From the NCBI GenBank assembly GCA_964519955.1, contig CAZFLM010000022.1, forward strand, positions 1 through 64,000: a stretch of 64,000 nt of DNA, given 5' to 3'. This DNA comes from CAZFLM01 sp964519955. GTDB taxonomy: Bacteria > Armatimonadota > Chthonomonadetes > Chthonomonadales > CAJBBX01. This document shows, one piece after another, positions 8,248 to 16,924 of the stretch. The notes under the pieces were generated by a model. That model did no database searches, was not told the origin of the DNA, and worked only from the letters and a program-made list of their open reading frames with translations. Position 1 is the stretch's first letter, and each line of letters starts with the position of its first letter. Both the position numbers and the translations under genes were made by a program.

Positions 8248-10253
8248 ATGGGGGCTCCGGGGAGGGCGGTCGTCGCGGGTTCGGTCTCGGTCGCCAGGAA
8301 GTACCTGACGTTCGTGAGGATGATGCCCTCGCGCTTGCCCAGGTAGTACTTCAGCAGGAATGAGTTCGAGTTGTGGAGCACGCCGTGCCACCACTGGCCC
8401 GGGACGAACTCCGGCAGCACCACGGTGATCACGTGGTCCTCGCGCTCCTTGCGAACCTGGTCGAGGTATGCCAGCAGCGGCCCGATCAGCGAGCGGTAGG
8501 GGGAGGGCAGGATGACCAGCGGGATATCCTCGCCCACGTACTGCTCCCATTCACGGACGAGCCGCGGCGTGTCCGCCGGGTCGATGTTCACGTGGATCGC
8601 GCGGCAGTCCTTCGAGATCCCCTTGGCATAGCGCAGCGCCGGGAACATGCCTCGGTGCAGGCTGGGCACGAGCAGGATGACCGTGTTGGTCAGCTCCTTG
8701 TTGTCCGGTGTGTACCCAATGATCGACAGGCGGCTGCGGATGAACTCGTAGTGCCGGTACACCGCGCGGAACGCCGCGATCAGGACCGCCGACGCGACCA
8801 CCACAACCCACGCGCCCTCGGGGAACTTCTCGTACGCGATGACACAGAGCACCACGAACGTACAGACCGCACCCAATCCGTTGACGACTGACTTGATCGC
8901 CCAGTTCGGTCCTCGTTCTCGCAACCAGTGCAGCACCATGCCCGACTGCGACAGCGTGAACGCCGTGAACACGCCCAGAGCGTACAGCGGGATAAGGCGG
9001 TCGACGCTGCCCTTGAACGCCACGATCAGCACCGCCGCCGCCGCGCCGAGCAGCAGGATGCCGTTGGTGAAGACCAGCTTGTCGCCCTGGTTCGTGAGCT
9101 GGCGCGGCAGGAACCGGTCACGCGCCAGGATGGCCCCTAGCCCGGGGAAGCCCGCGAAGCTCGTGTTGGCGGCCAGCACCAGGATCAGCATCGTCGAGAA
9201 CTGCATCACGTAGTACAGCAGCCATCGCGGCCCGGTCTCGCCGAACACGATGCTGGAGAGTTGCGCGATGACCGCGGGCGCCGTCTCGTGGCCGTGGTGC
9301 CAGTAGACGACGTGGTACTTCATTGCCAGCGAAGAGATGCCGATGAACAGCGTCCCTAGAATGGCCGCCATCATCACGAGCGTGACCGCGGCGTTCCTGC
9401 TCTGCGGCTTCTTGAACGACGGGACGCAGTTGGAGATGGCCTCGGTGCCCGTCATGGCCGAACACCCGTTCGCAAACGCCATCAGCGCGATTCCGATGAG
9501 CGGCAGCAAGGCCAGACTGTCCCGCGGATGGTAGGACCCTGGCGGCGGCAGCGGCGCCGCGCTGGCATCCTTCGCAGTCCACCCCGCCAGGCCGAGGCCG
9601 ACCATCAGGAGTGCCATGACGATGAACACATAGGTGGGCGCCGCGAACCACGGGCCGCTCTCCTTGAGGCCGCGCAGGTTCAGGTAGGCGATTATGCCGA
9701 TGCATGCCAGGCAGACGAGCACCTGCTGGTTCGCGATCGGATGGAACAGCGGCGTGGCCAGCAGGTTCTGGACGCCCGACGCGAGCGACACCGCCACCGT
9801 CAGCACGTAGTCGATCAACAGCGCTGAGGCCGCGATCAACCCCGGGAACGTCCCCAGGTTCTCCTTGCTGACAATGTACGACCCGCCGCCGGACGGATAC
9901 GCGTAGATGGTCTGGATGTAGGACGCGGCGACGATCACCAATAGGGCGACGATGGCGATGGTTACGCCGATGGCCATCTGGGAGTAGACGGCCGAGTGCG
10001 TCATCGTCCACAGGCCAGCCGCGCCCAGGACCAGCAGGATCTCCTGCGAGGCGTACGCGACGGACGAGATGGCGTCCGACGAGAAGATCGGGAGGGCCAG
10101 GACCTTGGGGAGGAGGGTGTGTGCCTGCTGCTCCGTCGCGATCGGGCGGCCGAACAGCAGGATGCGCAGCGGGTTAACCGCGTGCAGGCCCTGCTTCGAC
10201 GGCTCCGTCGGTGGGCGGCGGCCCGCATCGGTTGGCGCTTGACGTTGTCCCAT
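8244..10253 (-). CDS. kimA: KimA-type APC-superfamily potassium transporter (paralogue 1)
   Basis: Membrane transporter of 669 aa closely resembling Bacillus subtilis KimA (YdaO): LFGRPI near the N-terminus, ALPIFSSDAISSVAYASQE, QTIYAYPSGGGSYIVSKENL, NLRGLKESG, GCSAMTGTEAISN, LIPLYALGVFTAFTLSQSGM and WWHGVLHNSNSFLLKYYLG near the end. Asp60, Tyr67, Asp148, Thr152 and Ser156 fall where, from memory, KimA has its K+ and H+ sites. The C-terminal soluble part (about 530-660) is the KimA cytoplasmic domain. GGAG lies 5 nt before the ATG at 10253. Automatic annotation often calls such proteins amino-acid permeases; K+ uptake fits the RCK neighbours better. Confidence 0.85.
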   Translation of the reverse strand: MGQRQAPTDAGRRPPTEPSKQGLHAVNPLRILLFGRPIATEQQAHTLLPKVLALPIFSSDAISSVAYASQEILLVLGAAGLWTMTHSAVYSQMAIGVTIAIVALLVIVAASYIQTIYAYPSGGGSYIVSKENLGTFPGLIAASALLIDYVLTVAVSLASGVQNLLATPLFHPIANQQVLVCLACIGIIAYLNLRGLKESGPWFAAPTYVFIVMALLMVGLGLAGWTAKDASAAPLPPPGSYHPRDSLALLPLIGIALMAFANGCSAMTGTEAISNCVPSFKKPQSRNAAVTLVMMAAILGTLFIGISSLAMKYHVVYWHHGHETAPAVIAQLSSIVFGETGPRWLLYYVMQFSTMLILVLAANTSFAGFPGLGAILARDRFLPRQLTNQGDKLVFTNGILLLGAAAAVLIVAFKGSVDRLIPLYALGVFTAFTLSQSGMVLHWLRERGPNWAIKSVVNGLGAVCTFVVLCVIAYEKFPEGAWVVVVASAVLIAAFRAVYRHYEFIRSRLSIIGYTPDNKELTNTVILLVPSLHRGMFPALRYAKGISKDCRAIHVNIDPADTPRLVREWEQYVGEDIPLVILPSPYRSLIGPLLAYLDQVRKEREDHVITVVLPEFVPGQWWHGVLHNSNSFLLKYYLGKREGIILTNVRYFLATETEPATTALPGAPI

Positions 10254-10291
10254 GTTGCTCCGGTGCCTCGCTAGGCGTGCGAACGGGTGTG

Positions 10292-10320
10292 AGTATGGCA
10301 CCTTGCCTGGGCAAAGTCAA
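10292..10320 (-). promoter_or_regulatory. sigma-70-type promoter of kimA paralogue 1
   Basis: On the minus strand TTGACT (10320-10315), 17 bp, CATACT (10297-10292), about 38 bp before the kimA start. The element type matches the promoters of the second kimA and of sucC. Confidence 0.7.
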
Positions 10321-10325
10321 CGCGC

Positions 10326-10351
10326 CCGCGCGGGCCAGCCATCCCGCGCGG
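10326..10351 (-). terminator. GC-rich hairpin after the second kimA
   Basis: Perfect 9-bp stem CCGCGCGGG / CCCGCGCGG with an 8-nt loop, starting 1-2 nt after the stop codon of the upstream kimA and just before the promoter of the downstream kimA. There is no T-tract, so it may terminate weakly or stabilise the 3' end. Confidence 0.55.
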
Positions 10352-10352
10352 C

Positions 10353-12350
10353 CTACTCCTCCTCGCCGTCCGAACCCGCGTCGTCCGCCGCCAGGAAGTA
10401 GCGGAAGTTCGTCAGGACAATGCCGTGCCGACGGCCGATGTAGTACTTCAGCAGGAACGCGTTGGAGTTGTGCAGGACGCTGTGCCACCACTTGCCCGGG
10501 ACGAACTCCGGCAGGATCACCGTCACCACGTGGTTCTCCCGCTCCTTGCGCACCTGGTCGAGGTAGACGAGGATAGGCCCGATCAGCGAGCGGTAGGGGG
10601 AGGGCAGGATCACGAGCGGAATGTCCTCGCCCACGTGCTGCTCCCACTCCTTCATCAGCCGCGTGGCGTCCGCCGGGTCGATGTTCACGTGGATCGCGCG
10701 GCAGTCGCTCGACATGCCGGTCGCATACTCCAGCGCCGGGAAGATGCCCCGATGGAGGCTGGGCACCAGCAGCAGCACGGTGTTGCTGAGCGAGGTGCGG
10801 GACCGCGTGTGGCCCACGATCGTCAGACGGCTGCGCACGAACTCGTAGTGCCGGTAGATGGCCCAGAAGGCTGAGATCAGGATGGCGGCCGCGACGAGCA
10901 CGACCCACGCACCCTCGGGCACCTTCTCTACCGCGACCACGATCACGACCGCTGCCGTGCAGATCGCGCCGAGACCGTTGATGCACGCCTTCAGCAGCCA
11001 CCTCGGGCCGCGTAGCTTCCGCCAGTGATTCACCATGCCCGACTGCGAGAGCGTGAACGCAGTGAACACGCCCAGGGCGTACAGCGGAATCAGCTTGTCC
11101 GTGTTGCCGTGGAACTCGACGAGGAGGGCGATCGCGCAGCCGGCGAGCAGCAGGATGCCGTTGCCGAACACGAGCTTGTCGCCCTGATTCGTGAGCTGGC
11201 GCGGCAGGAACCGGTCGCGAGCCAGGATGGCGGAGAGGCGCGGGAAGTCGGCGAAGCTCGTGTTGGCCGCGAGCACCAACACCGCCATCGTCGAGAACTG
11301 CATGCAGTAGTACAGCGCCTGACGCCACCACACGCCGTACTTGCCGAAGACCACGCTCGACAACTGGTCGATCACTGCGGGCGACCCGTGCAGGTACACG
11401 ATGTGGTAGCGGACGGCCAGCCCGGATATGCCCAGGAAGAGGGTGCCGAGGATCACCGCCATCATGGCCAGCGTCACGGCCGCGTTCTTCGACTCCGGGG
11501 CGCGGAACGCCGGGATGCCGTTCGACACGGCCTCGGTGCCGGTCATGGCCGAACATCCGTTTGCGAAGGCGCGCAGGACGATCGTCAGGAGCGCAAGCGG
11601 CGCCAGGGTGCCCACCAGCCCTGCGGGAGCGTTGGGAGGCAGCGGCGCGGCCGCATCCGGGTGGACTTGGTAGCCGATCAGGTGCCCGCCGAACCCCAGC
11701 GCGATCATCAGCACGGCCATGCCCACGAAGAAGTAGGTTGGGATCGCGAAGACGGTGCCCGACTCCTTGAGCCCACGCAGGTTCAGCAGCGCAATGAGGA
11801 GGACGAAGAACACGCAGACCGCCACGTGCTGGTGCGCGATCGGCTTACACAAGGGTGTGGCCAGCAGGTTCTGCACGCCGGACGAGAGCGACACGGCGAC
11901 GGTGACGACGTAGTCGATGAGCAGTGCGGACGCGGCGATGAGCCCGGGCCACACGCCCAGGTTGTCCTTGCTGACGATGTACGAGCCGCCGCCGGACGGG
12001 TATGCAAAGATGGTCTGCCAGTACGAGGTCGCCACGATGGCGAGGAGGCAGACGATCGCCACGGTGATGCCGAACGCGAGCTGCGTGTAGAGCGCTGCCA
12101 GGCTGCCCACGTAGATGCCCGCAAGGCCGAGGACGAGCAGAATCTCCTGCGTCGCGTAGGCCACGGACGAAATGGCGTCCGAGGAGAAGACCGGCAGTGC
12201 GACGAGCTTCGTGAGGCGGGCGTGGTGTTGGCGGTCCGTCGGTATTGGACGGCCGAACAGGAGGACGCGGAGCGGGTTGATCGCGTGGAGCCCGCTCTTC
12301 GATCTCGCAGCGCGCCGCGGCTTGCCGAACGGCTGGTTCCGTCTCATCAT
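10353..12350 (-). CDS. kimA: KimA-type APC-superfamily potassium transporter (paralogue 2)
   Basis: Paralogue of the downstream transporter, 665 aa, with the same landmarks: LLFGRPI, ALPVFSSDAISSVAYATQE, QTIFAYPSGGGSYIVSKDN, GCSAMTGTEAVSN, LIPLYALGVFTAFTLSQSGM, WWHSVLHNSNAFLLKYYIG. Asp58, Tyr65, Asp146, Thr150 and Ser154 align with the presumed K+/H+ residues. The two differ mainly in the extramembrane loop around residues 230-250 and in the acidic C-terminus (AADDAGSDGEEE). The start is ATG 12350 or 12347 (tandem ATGs); GAGG lies 11-14 nt upstream. It has its own strong promoter at 12389-12417. Different affinities or conditions for the two copies are likely but not visible. Confidence 0.85.
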   Translation of the reverse strand: MMRRNQPFGKPRRAARSKSGLHAINPLRVLLFGRPIPTDRQHHARLTKLVALPVFSSDAISSVAYATQEILLVLGLAGIYVGSLAALYTQLAFGITVAIVCLLAIVATSYWQTIFAYPSGGGSYIVSKDNLGVWPGLIAASALLIDYVVTVAVSLSSGVQNLLATPLCKPIAHQHVAVCVFFVLLIALLNLRGLKESGTVFAIPTYFFVGMAVLMIALGFGGHLIGYQVHPDAAAPLPPNAPAGLVGTLAPLALLTIVLRAFANGCSAMTGTEAVSNGIPAFRAPESKNAAVTLAMMAVILGTLFLGISGLAVRYHIVYLHGSPAVIDQLSSVVFGKYGVWWRQALYYCMQFSTMAVLVLAANTSFADFPRLSAILARDRFLPRQLTNQGDKLVFGNGILLLAGCAIALLVEFHGNTDKLIPLYALGVFTAFTLSQSGMVNHWRKLRGPRWLLKACINGLGAICTAAVVIVVAVEKVPEGAWVVLVAAAILISAFWAIYRHYEFVRSRLTIVGHTRSRTSLSNTVLLLVPSLHRGIFPALEYATGMSSDCRAIHVNIDPADATRLMKEWEQHVGEDIPLVILPSPYRSLIGPILVYLDQVRKERENHVVTVILPEFVPGKWWHSVLHNSNAFLLKYYIGRRHGIVLTNFRYFLAADDAGSDGEEE

Positions 12351-12388
12351 GTCTTGTGCGACCTCGCTTTCAGGAGGACCGCGCGAGA

Positions 12389-12417
12389 GTATGATGCGTT
12401 GCGCCCAGCGGTGTCAA
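12389..12417 (-). promoter_or_regulatory. sigma-70-type promoter of kimA paralogue 2
   Basis: On the minus strand consensus TTGACA (12417-12412), 17 bp, CATACT (12394-12389), about 40 bp before the start codon. I looked for a ydaO/c-di-AMP riboswitch between it and the gene; the leader is too short for one. Confidence 0.78.
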
Positions 12418-12515
12418 TGGCGTGTGACTGATTGCGCGGCCCGAGGACCGGAATGCGCGCGGCCCGGCCTCATGGGGAGAGGCCGGGCCGCTTGGCTGGT
12501 CGGTTGGTCGTCAGG

Positions 12516-13214
12516 CTAGCGCGAGCGCTTCCGGAGCCACAGGCCGCCAGCGATGAGCGCGGCGCCGAGGCACGCCGCGGCGCCCGGCTCCGGCACGTCC
12601 GGCGGGGTGCCGGGCTCGTCCGTCTTCACGACGTACACCCGGCCCGTCGAGACGCTGCCTGGCTGCACACCGTTACCGAACGGGTCGGACTGGCCGGCGC
12701 CGATGAGGACCGCGATGTCGAACCCATAGATGCTCGTCAGCTCGGTGTCGAGCAGCGCCCGGTTCAACTCGAACACCAGGCCGGTGCTCTCGTTCGGGCC
12801 GATGTTGCCCGGCTTCGCCGATCCGGCGGAATGGAACGAGTCGACCCAGCCGGTCATCTCGCCCGATACCTCGAGCGGCTTCCAGGCATACTGCGCTCCG
12901 AAGGTGGCGCTGCCGATCGGGTCGGTCTCCAGCGTCTCGTAGCCCACGACCGCGCTCGAGGGATCGTAGAGCAGGGCGAACGCGCGGACACTGACCAGGT
13001 CGTACGTGCCGAGGATGGAGCCCGTCAGGAACGTGACGTCGGACCCCGTGGTGAACCCGAACGTGTCGGCGTTGCCAAACCCGGTGTTGTCCTGGATAGT
13101 GATGCCGCTGATCTGGTGATCCCAGTTGGGTGGGATCTGAGCGTTGCTGCGCGGGGCCGCGATGGCCAGCAGAACTCCGGCAGCGATCATTGCCAGTACC
13201 TGTGGAGCTTTCAT
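12516..13214 (-). CDS. PEP-CTERM-sorted exported protein
   Basis: Exported protein of 232 aa. Residues 1-25 form a signal peptide (MKAPQVLAMIAAGVLLAIAAP). The C-terminus is a PEP-CTERM tag: VPEPG near 207, a hydrophobic helix (ACLGAALIAGGLWL) and a basic end RKRSR, which is recognised by an exosortase. The central region is rich in Gly/Ser/Asp/Thr and unassigned. The ATG at 13214 has GGAGGA about 10 nt upstream. A decayed relative lies immediately upstream at 13540-13729. The function is unknown; such proteins are usually surface or matrix components. Confidence 0.85.
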   Translation of the reverse strand: MKAPQVLAMIAAGVLLAIAAPRSNAQIPPNWDHQISGITIQDNTGFGNADTFGFTTGSDVTFLTGSILGTYDLVSVRAFALLYDPSSAVVGYETLETDPIGSATFGAQYAWKPLEVSGEMTGWVDSFHSAGSAKPGNIGPNESTGLVFELNRALLDTELTSIYGFDIAVLIGAGQSDPFGNGVQPGSVSTGRVYVVKTDEPGTPPDVPEPGAAACLGAALIAGGLWLRKRSR

Positions 13215-13539
13215 TGGGCAGTGCTCCTCCGTCGGTGCGGCCGATGGGCGGCTGCGCACCTTGCTGCTTGCGACGTGTGGGACGAGACTAGCTGTGCGCT
13301 CGCATCGGCGCGGCGCGAATACCGTGCGAGGGGTGCACGCGCCATGCCACAGAAGCGCGGCCGGACGGGTCTGAGCGGCGTGGCGCATGAGATCAGGTAG
13401 AAGACCGGGGGTGCATCAGGCGGGCAAGCATATCGGCGGGCGGCCGGCGCGAGCGCTGCCCGGCCTCTGCCGGCGAGATCGGGCAGCGCACTCCCATGTC
13501 GGGCGAACTGAGCGCGTCGAACAGCGCTCGCGCGGCCAC

Positions 13540-13729
13540 GACCCGGCACCCAGTGCCGCGGTGCCCAGCGAGGCGAGCGCGCCAGGCTCAGGCACGTCGG
13601 GGCGGCCCGCGGATCCGCCATCAACGGACAGGCGACTGCGGTCGAGATGCTGCCGGGCCGCACGCCGTTGCCGAACGGGTCTTCCTGCCGCGCACCGATG
13701 CTGATCGCGACGTCGAACGCGAATGCGAG
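13540..13729 (-). pseudogene. decayed PEP-CTERM protein fragment
   Basis: Translation from about 13729 gives FAFDVAISIGARQEDPFGNG and VRPGSIST, matching FDIAVLIGAGQSDPFGNG and VQPGSVST of the intact neighbour. After a frameshift near 13625 another frame gives VPEPGALASLGTAALGAGSW, a recognisable PEP-CTERM tag. There is no start, no signal peptide, and the first 170 residues are missing. It is a remnant of a tandem duplication or of a homologous gene. Confidence 0.7.
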
Positions 13730-13875
13730 ACGCGCGTAAGCTGCAGACGACCTACTGGTAAGATTGTGTCGAACACGCCGTTCCGGCCGGCATGGCCGGC
13801 GAACTCCAGTGGAGGCTCGGGCGCCGATCGGGCAGGCCCGGGCCCGCCCCCCGTACGAGTCAAGGAGACCTGGCA

Positions 13876-15432
13876 ATGTCGTCGCCACAGAGCGCTGGAC
13901 CGGTCATCGTCCTCAACGAGGGGGATGACGTTGTGGTCGCCCGAGTTCCGCTGGCCGAGGGGCAGGTGGTTCGCGTCGGCAGCCACGATGTGCGCGTGCG
14001 TGAGGCCGTGCCGCAAGGGCACAAGCTTGCTGCTAGGCCCGTCGAGAAGTCCGCGGAGGTCCGCAAGTACGGCCAGGTGATCGGCTGCGCGTCACGTGCC
14101 ATCGAGCCCGGCGACTGGGTCCATACACACAACCTCCACGCCGGCGAGAACACGCTCACTTATGAGTTCGGCACCGACGTGAGGCCCGCGGCGCCCGTTC
14201 CTGTCGGTGAGGAGCGCACCTTCAGCGGCTACCGGCGCCCGGACGGCCGCTGCGGCACGCGCAACTACGTCGCCATCGCCGCCACGGTGAACTGCTCTGC
14301 CGATGTCGTCCACCGCCTGGTCGCGATGCTCCGCGAGAAGGCGCTGCCGGACTTCCCAAACGTCGACGGCGTCGTGCCGGTGTCCCACGAGAGCGGGTGC
14401 GGCATGCAGATCGACGGGCCCGCGTACCGGGTGCTGCAGCGCTCCATCTGGGGCATGGTCGACCACCCCAACGTGGCCGGAGCGCTGCTCATCGGACTGG
14501 GCTGCGAGACCAACCAAGCAGCGGCGCTCCTGGCCAACGAGGGCGCGAAGGTGCCGGTTGGCGAACGCTCCCCCGTGCATGCGGCGACGCTGATGATCCA
14601 GGACGAGGGAGGCGTGCGCAAGACGATGGAGCGCGGCTTCGAGGAGGGCGTGAAGCTGCTGGAGCGGGCCAACCGCGAGCGCCGCGTAACGCTCCCGCTC
14701 TCCGGTCTCACGGTCGGCACGAACTGCGGCGGGTCCGACGGCAACTCCGGCATCACCGCAAACCCGGCCCTGGGCTGCGCGGGCGACGAGGTGGTGCGCC
14801 AAGGCGCGGCCTGGCTCATCGGCGAGACCACCGAGACGTACGGCGCCGAGCACCTACTCACGCGCCGCGCCCCCGATCGCGCGGTGGGCGAGAAGCTCGT
14901 CGCGCTGATGCGCTGGTGGGAGCGGTACGTGGCGGCATCGGGCGCGTCCATCGACAACAACCCGGCGCCCGGCAACAAGGAGGGCGGCCTCACGACGATC
15001 TTCGAGAAGTCGCTCGGGGCGGTAAGCAAGAGCGGCGTCACGCCCCTCGTCGCGGTCTACGACTACGCGGAGCGCATTCGCCATCGCGGCTTCTGCTTCA
15101 TGGATACGCCGGGCATGGACGACGTGTCGGTGACAGGGCTGGCGGCGGGTGGCTGCAACCTGATGGCCTTCACCACGGGGCGCGGCTCGTGCCTGGGCTT
15201 CCAGCCGATGCCCGTCCTCAAGATCGCCACGAACAACGCGCTCTACGAGCGCATGCCCGAGGACATGGACCTCAACGCCGGCGTCATCCTCGACGGCGTC
15301 CCCGTCGCCGAGGTCGGCCGCGCCATCTACGAGGAACTCATCGCCGTGGCGTCCGGCAAGAAGACCAAGAGCGAAGCCCAAGGCCTGGGCGACCACACGT
15401 TCGCGCCGTGGTCGCTCGGGCCGGTGGTGTGA
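13876..15432 (+). CDS. uxaA: altronate/galactarate dehydratase family protein (UxaA-like)
   Basis: Hexuronate/aldarate dehydratase family protein of 518 aa in one polypeptide. Residues about 15-100 form the SAF domain (VRVPLAEGQ-like region ending GDWVHTHNL), and the rest is the catalytic domain with GYRRPDGRCGTRNYVAI, SHESGCGM, GLGCETNQ, TNCGGSDGNSGITANPA and FTTGRGSCLGFQP; conserved Cys residues suggest a metal site. Altronate is the usual substrate but galactarate or a related sugar acid is possible. The ATG at 13876 has AAGGAGA 7 nt upstream. No other uronate-catabolism gene is adjacent. It converges with sucC across an inverted repeat. Confidence 0.88.
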   Translation: MSSPQSAGPVIVLNEGDDVVVARVPLAEGQVVRVGSHDVRVREAVPQGHKLAARPVEKSAEVRKYGQVIGCASRAIEPGDWVHTHNLHAGENTLTYEFGTDVRPAAPVPVGEERTFSGYRRPDGRCGTRNYVAIAATVNCSADVVHRLVAMLREKALPDFPNVDGVVPVSHESGCGMQIDGPAYRVLQRSIWGMVDHPNVAGALLIGLGCETNQAAALLANEGAKVPVGERSPVHAATLMIQDEGGVRKTMERGFEEGVKLLERANRERRVTLPLSGLTVGTNCGGSDGNSGITANPALGCAGDEVVRQGAAWLIGETTETYGAEHLLTRRAPDRAVGEKLVALMRWWERYVAASGASIDNNPAPGNKEGGLTTIFEKSLGAVSKSGVTPLVAVYDYAERIRHRGFCFMDTPGMDDVSVTGLAAGGCNLMAFTTGRGSCLGFQPMPVLKIATNNALYERMPEDMDLNAGVILDGVPVAEVGRAIYEELIAVASGKKTKSEAQGLGDHTFAPWSLGPVV

Positions 15433-15624
15433 AGTAGCGAGTAGCGAGGAGCAAGTAGCGAGTAGAACGGCGGCGTCTGCCTACTGCGGCTTCTCGGCCT
15501 TCCATTGGCCACGCTCGGGGACTCACGCACGACGCGCGGACGTGAGGCCAATTGGAGCGTCAGAGCGCCCTGCCCCGCACAGGCCGCCCTTCTACTCGCT
15601 ACTAGCTCCTCGCTACTCGCTACT
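15433..15624. repeat. 35-bp inverted repeat between converging uxaA and sucC
   Basis: Left arm 15433-15467 and right arm 15590-15624 match at 34 of 35 positions as inverted copies; each arm is built from the short unit GTAGCGA/GTAGCGAG. They enclose 122 bp. The left arm begins 1 nt after the uxaA stop, and the right arm includes the last codons and stop of sucC. The pair could form a large cruciform or a bidirectional terminator. Confidence 0.8.
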
Positions 15625-16767
15625 CAGCGCCACCACCCTCGCCGCCGCCTCTTGCATCGTGTCCGCCGATACCAGCTTGGTGCCGGCGAGGAGGTCGGCG
15701 CCTTCGGCTGCTCGGGTGCCTGCCAGCCGTACGACGATGGGCACGCGGATGTCCAGCGTCTCCGTTGCGGCCAGGATGCCCTTCGCCACTTCGTCGCCGC
15801 GCGTGATGCCCCCGAAGATGTTGATGAGAACCGCGCGCACGGCCGGGTTCATCAGCACGATGTCCAGCGCGTTGCGCACCAGCTCCGCGCGCGCGCCGCC
15901 GCCGATGTCCAGGAAGTTGGCCGCCTTGCCCCCGGCGCGCGCCACCTCGTCCAACGTGCCCATCACGAGCCCCGCGCCGTTGCCGATGACGCCGATGTGG
16001 CCGTCGAGCCGCACGTACTGGATGCCGCGGCGGTGCGCTGCGGCCTCGATCGCGTCCTCCTCGCTCTCCTCCTTCCACGCGTCGAACTGCGGGTGGCGGT
16101 AGAGCGCGTTGTCGTCGATCTGCATCTTGGCGTCGGCGGCGAGCAGGCGGCCGTCGGCGGTCACCGCGAGCGGGTTGATCTCCGCCAGCGAGGCATCCGA
16201 GGCGAGGAACGCGTCCCACAGCTTGCGCACCGCGCCCGCAACGCCGCCGACCAGCTCGCCCGGGATGCCGGCATCGAAGCACAGTCCGCGCGCCTCGTAC
16301 TCCCGCAGCCCCTGCGCCGGGTCGACCGCGAGCCGCGCGATGGCGGACGGGTGCTCCTCGGCCACCGCCTCGATGTCCATGCCGCCCATCGTGCTCAGGA
16401 TGATCGTGAATCGCTGCTGGTTGCGGTCCGGCACGATCCCGAGGTAGAACTCGCGCGAGATGCTGATGGGCTCCTCGATCAGCAGCTTGCCGACCCGCAC
16501 GCCCTCGGGCGCCTGATGGGTCTTCAGCAGCATGCCGAGCATCTCGCCCGCCAGCGCCTTGGCCTGCTCCGGGCTCTCCGCCACCCGGATGCCGCCACCC
16601 TTGCCGCGCCCGCCTGTGTGTACCTGCGCTTTGAGCACGCCCCTGCCGCCCAGCTTCTCCACCGCTGCGCGCGCCTCGGCAGGTGTCGCAGCCACGCCCC
16701 CGGCAATCGGCGTGGGCACGCCGTAGCTCGCCAGCAGTTCCTTCGCCTGGTACTCGTGTATCTTCAC
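15613..16767 (-). CDS. sucC: succinate-CoA ligase (ADP-forming) beta subunit
   Basis: Beta subunit of succinyl-CoA synthetase in the TCA cycle, 384 aa (family about 388). It begins KIHEYQAKELLASYGVPTP, has the ATP-grasp glycine loop GGRGKGGGIR, the ATP-grasp end EINPLAV, and the CoA-ligase region GNGAGLVMGTLD and INIFGGITRGDEVA. The GTG at 16767 has GAGGAG about 8 nt upstream; a longer frame to 16884 crosses the promoter. The last codons (SSE-stop) are formed by the inverted repeat. The alpha subunit gene sucD, usually next to it, is not in the window. Confidence 0.96.
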   Translation of the reverse strand: MKIHEYQAKELLASYGVPTPIAGGVAATPAEARAAVEKLGGRGVLKAQVHTGGRGKGGGIRVAESPEQAKALAGEMLGMLLKTHQAPEGVRVGKLLIEEPISISREFYLGIVPDRNQQRFTIILSTMGGMDIEAVAEEHPSAIARLAVDPAQGLREYEARGLCFDAGIPGELVGGVAGAVRKLWDAFLASDASLAEINPLAVTADGRLLAADAKMQIDDNALYRHPQFDAWKEESEEDAIEAAAHRRGIQYVRLDGHIGVIGNGAGLVMGTLDEVARAGGKAANFLDIGGGARAELVRNALDIVLMNPAVRAVLINIFGGITRGDEVAKGILAATETLDIRVPIVVRLAGTRAAEGADLLAGTKLVSADTMQEAAARVVALSSE

Positions 16768-16815
16768 GGCTCCGCTCCTCGTCGATCCGGCACCGCGTCC
16801 GGCTGATGATGCGTC

Positions 16816-16845
16816 AGTATGCGGCCCGGCGCGCGCGCGTGTCAA
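16816..16845 (-). promoter_or_regulatory. sigma-70-type promoter of sucC
   Basis: On the minus strand TTGACA (16845-16840), 18 bp, CATACT (16821-16816), about 49 bp before the sucC GTG. The spacer is almost entirely alternating CG. Confidence 0.72.
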
Positions 16846-16924
16846 TGTGGTCGCCCGTCGCGGGAAACCCGCTGCCCTCGCCATACGTAAGCGCAGGTAC
16901 GACTATCCCCACGGAGGTGCCCTG

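Noticed and set aside
8244..12350. Calling the two transporters amino-acid permeases
   Set aside because: Motifs over the whole length, including the C-terminal WWHGVLHNSNSF block, match KimA-type K+ transporters better, and RCK neighbours support K+.
12351..12515. c-di-AMP (ydaO) riboswitch upstream of kimA
   Set aside because: Only about 40 nt separate the predicted promoter from the start codon, too short for that riboswitch, and no conserved core was seen.
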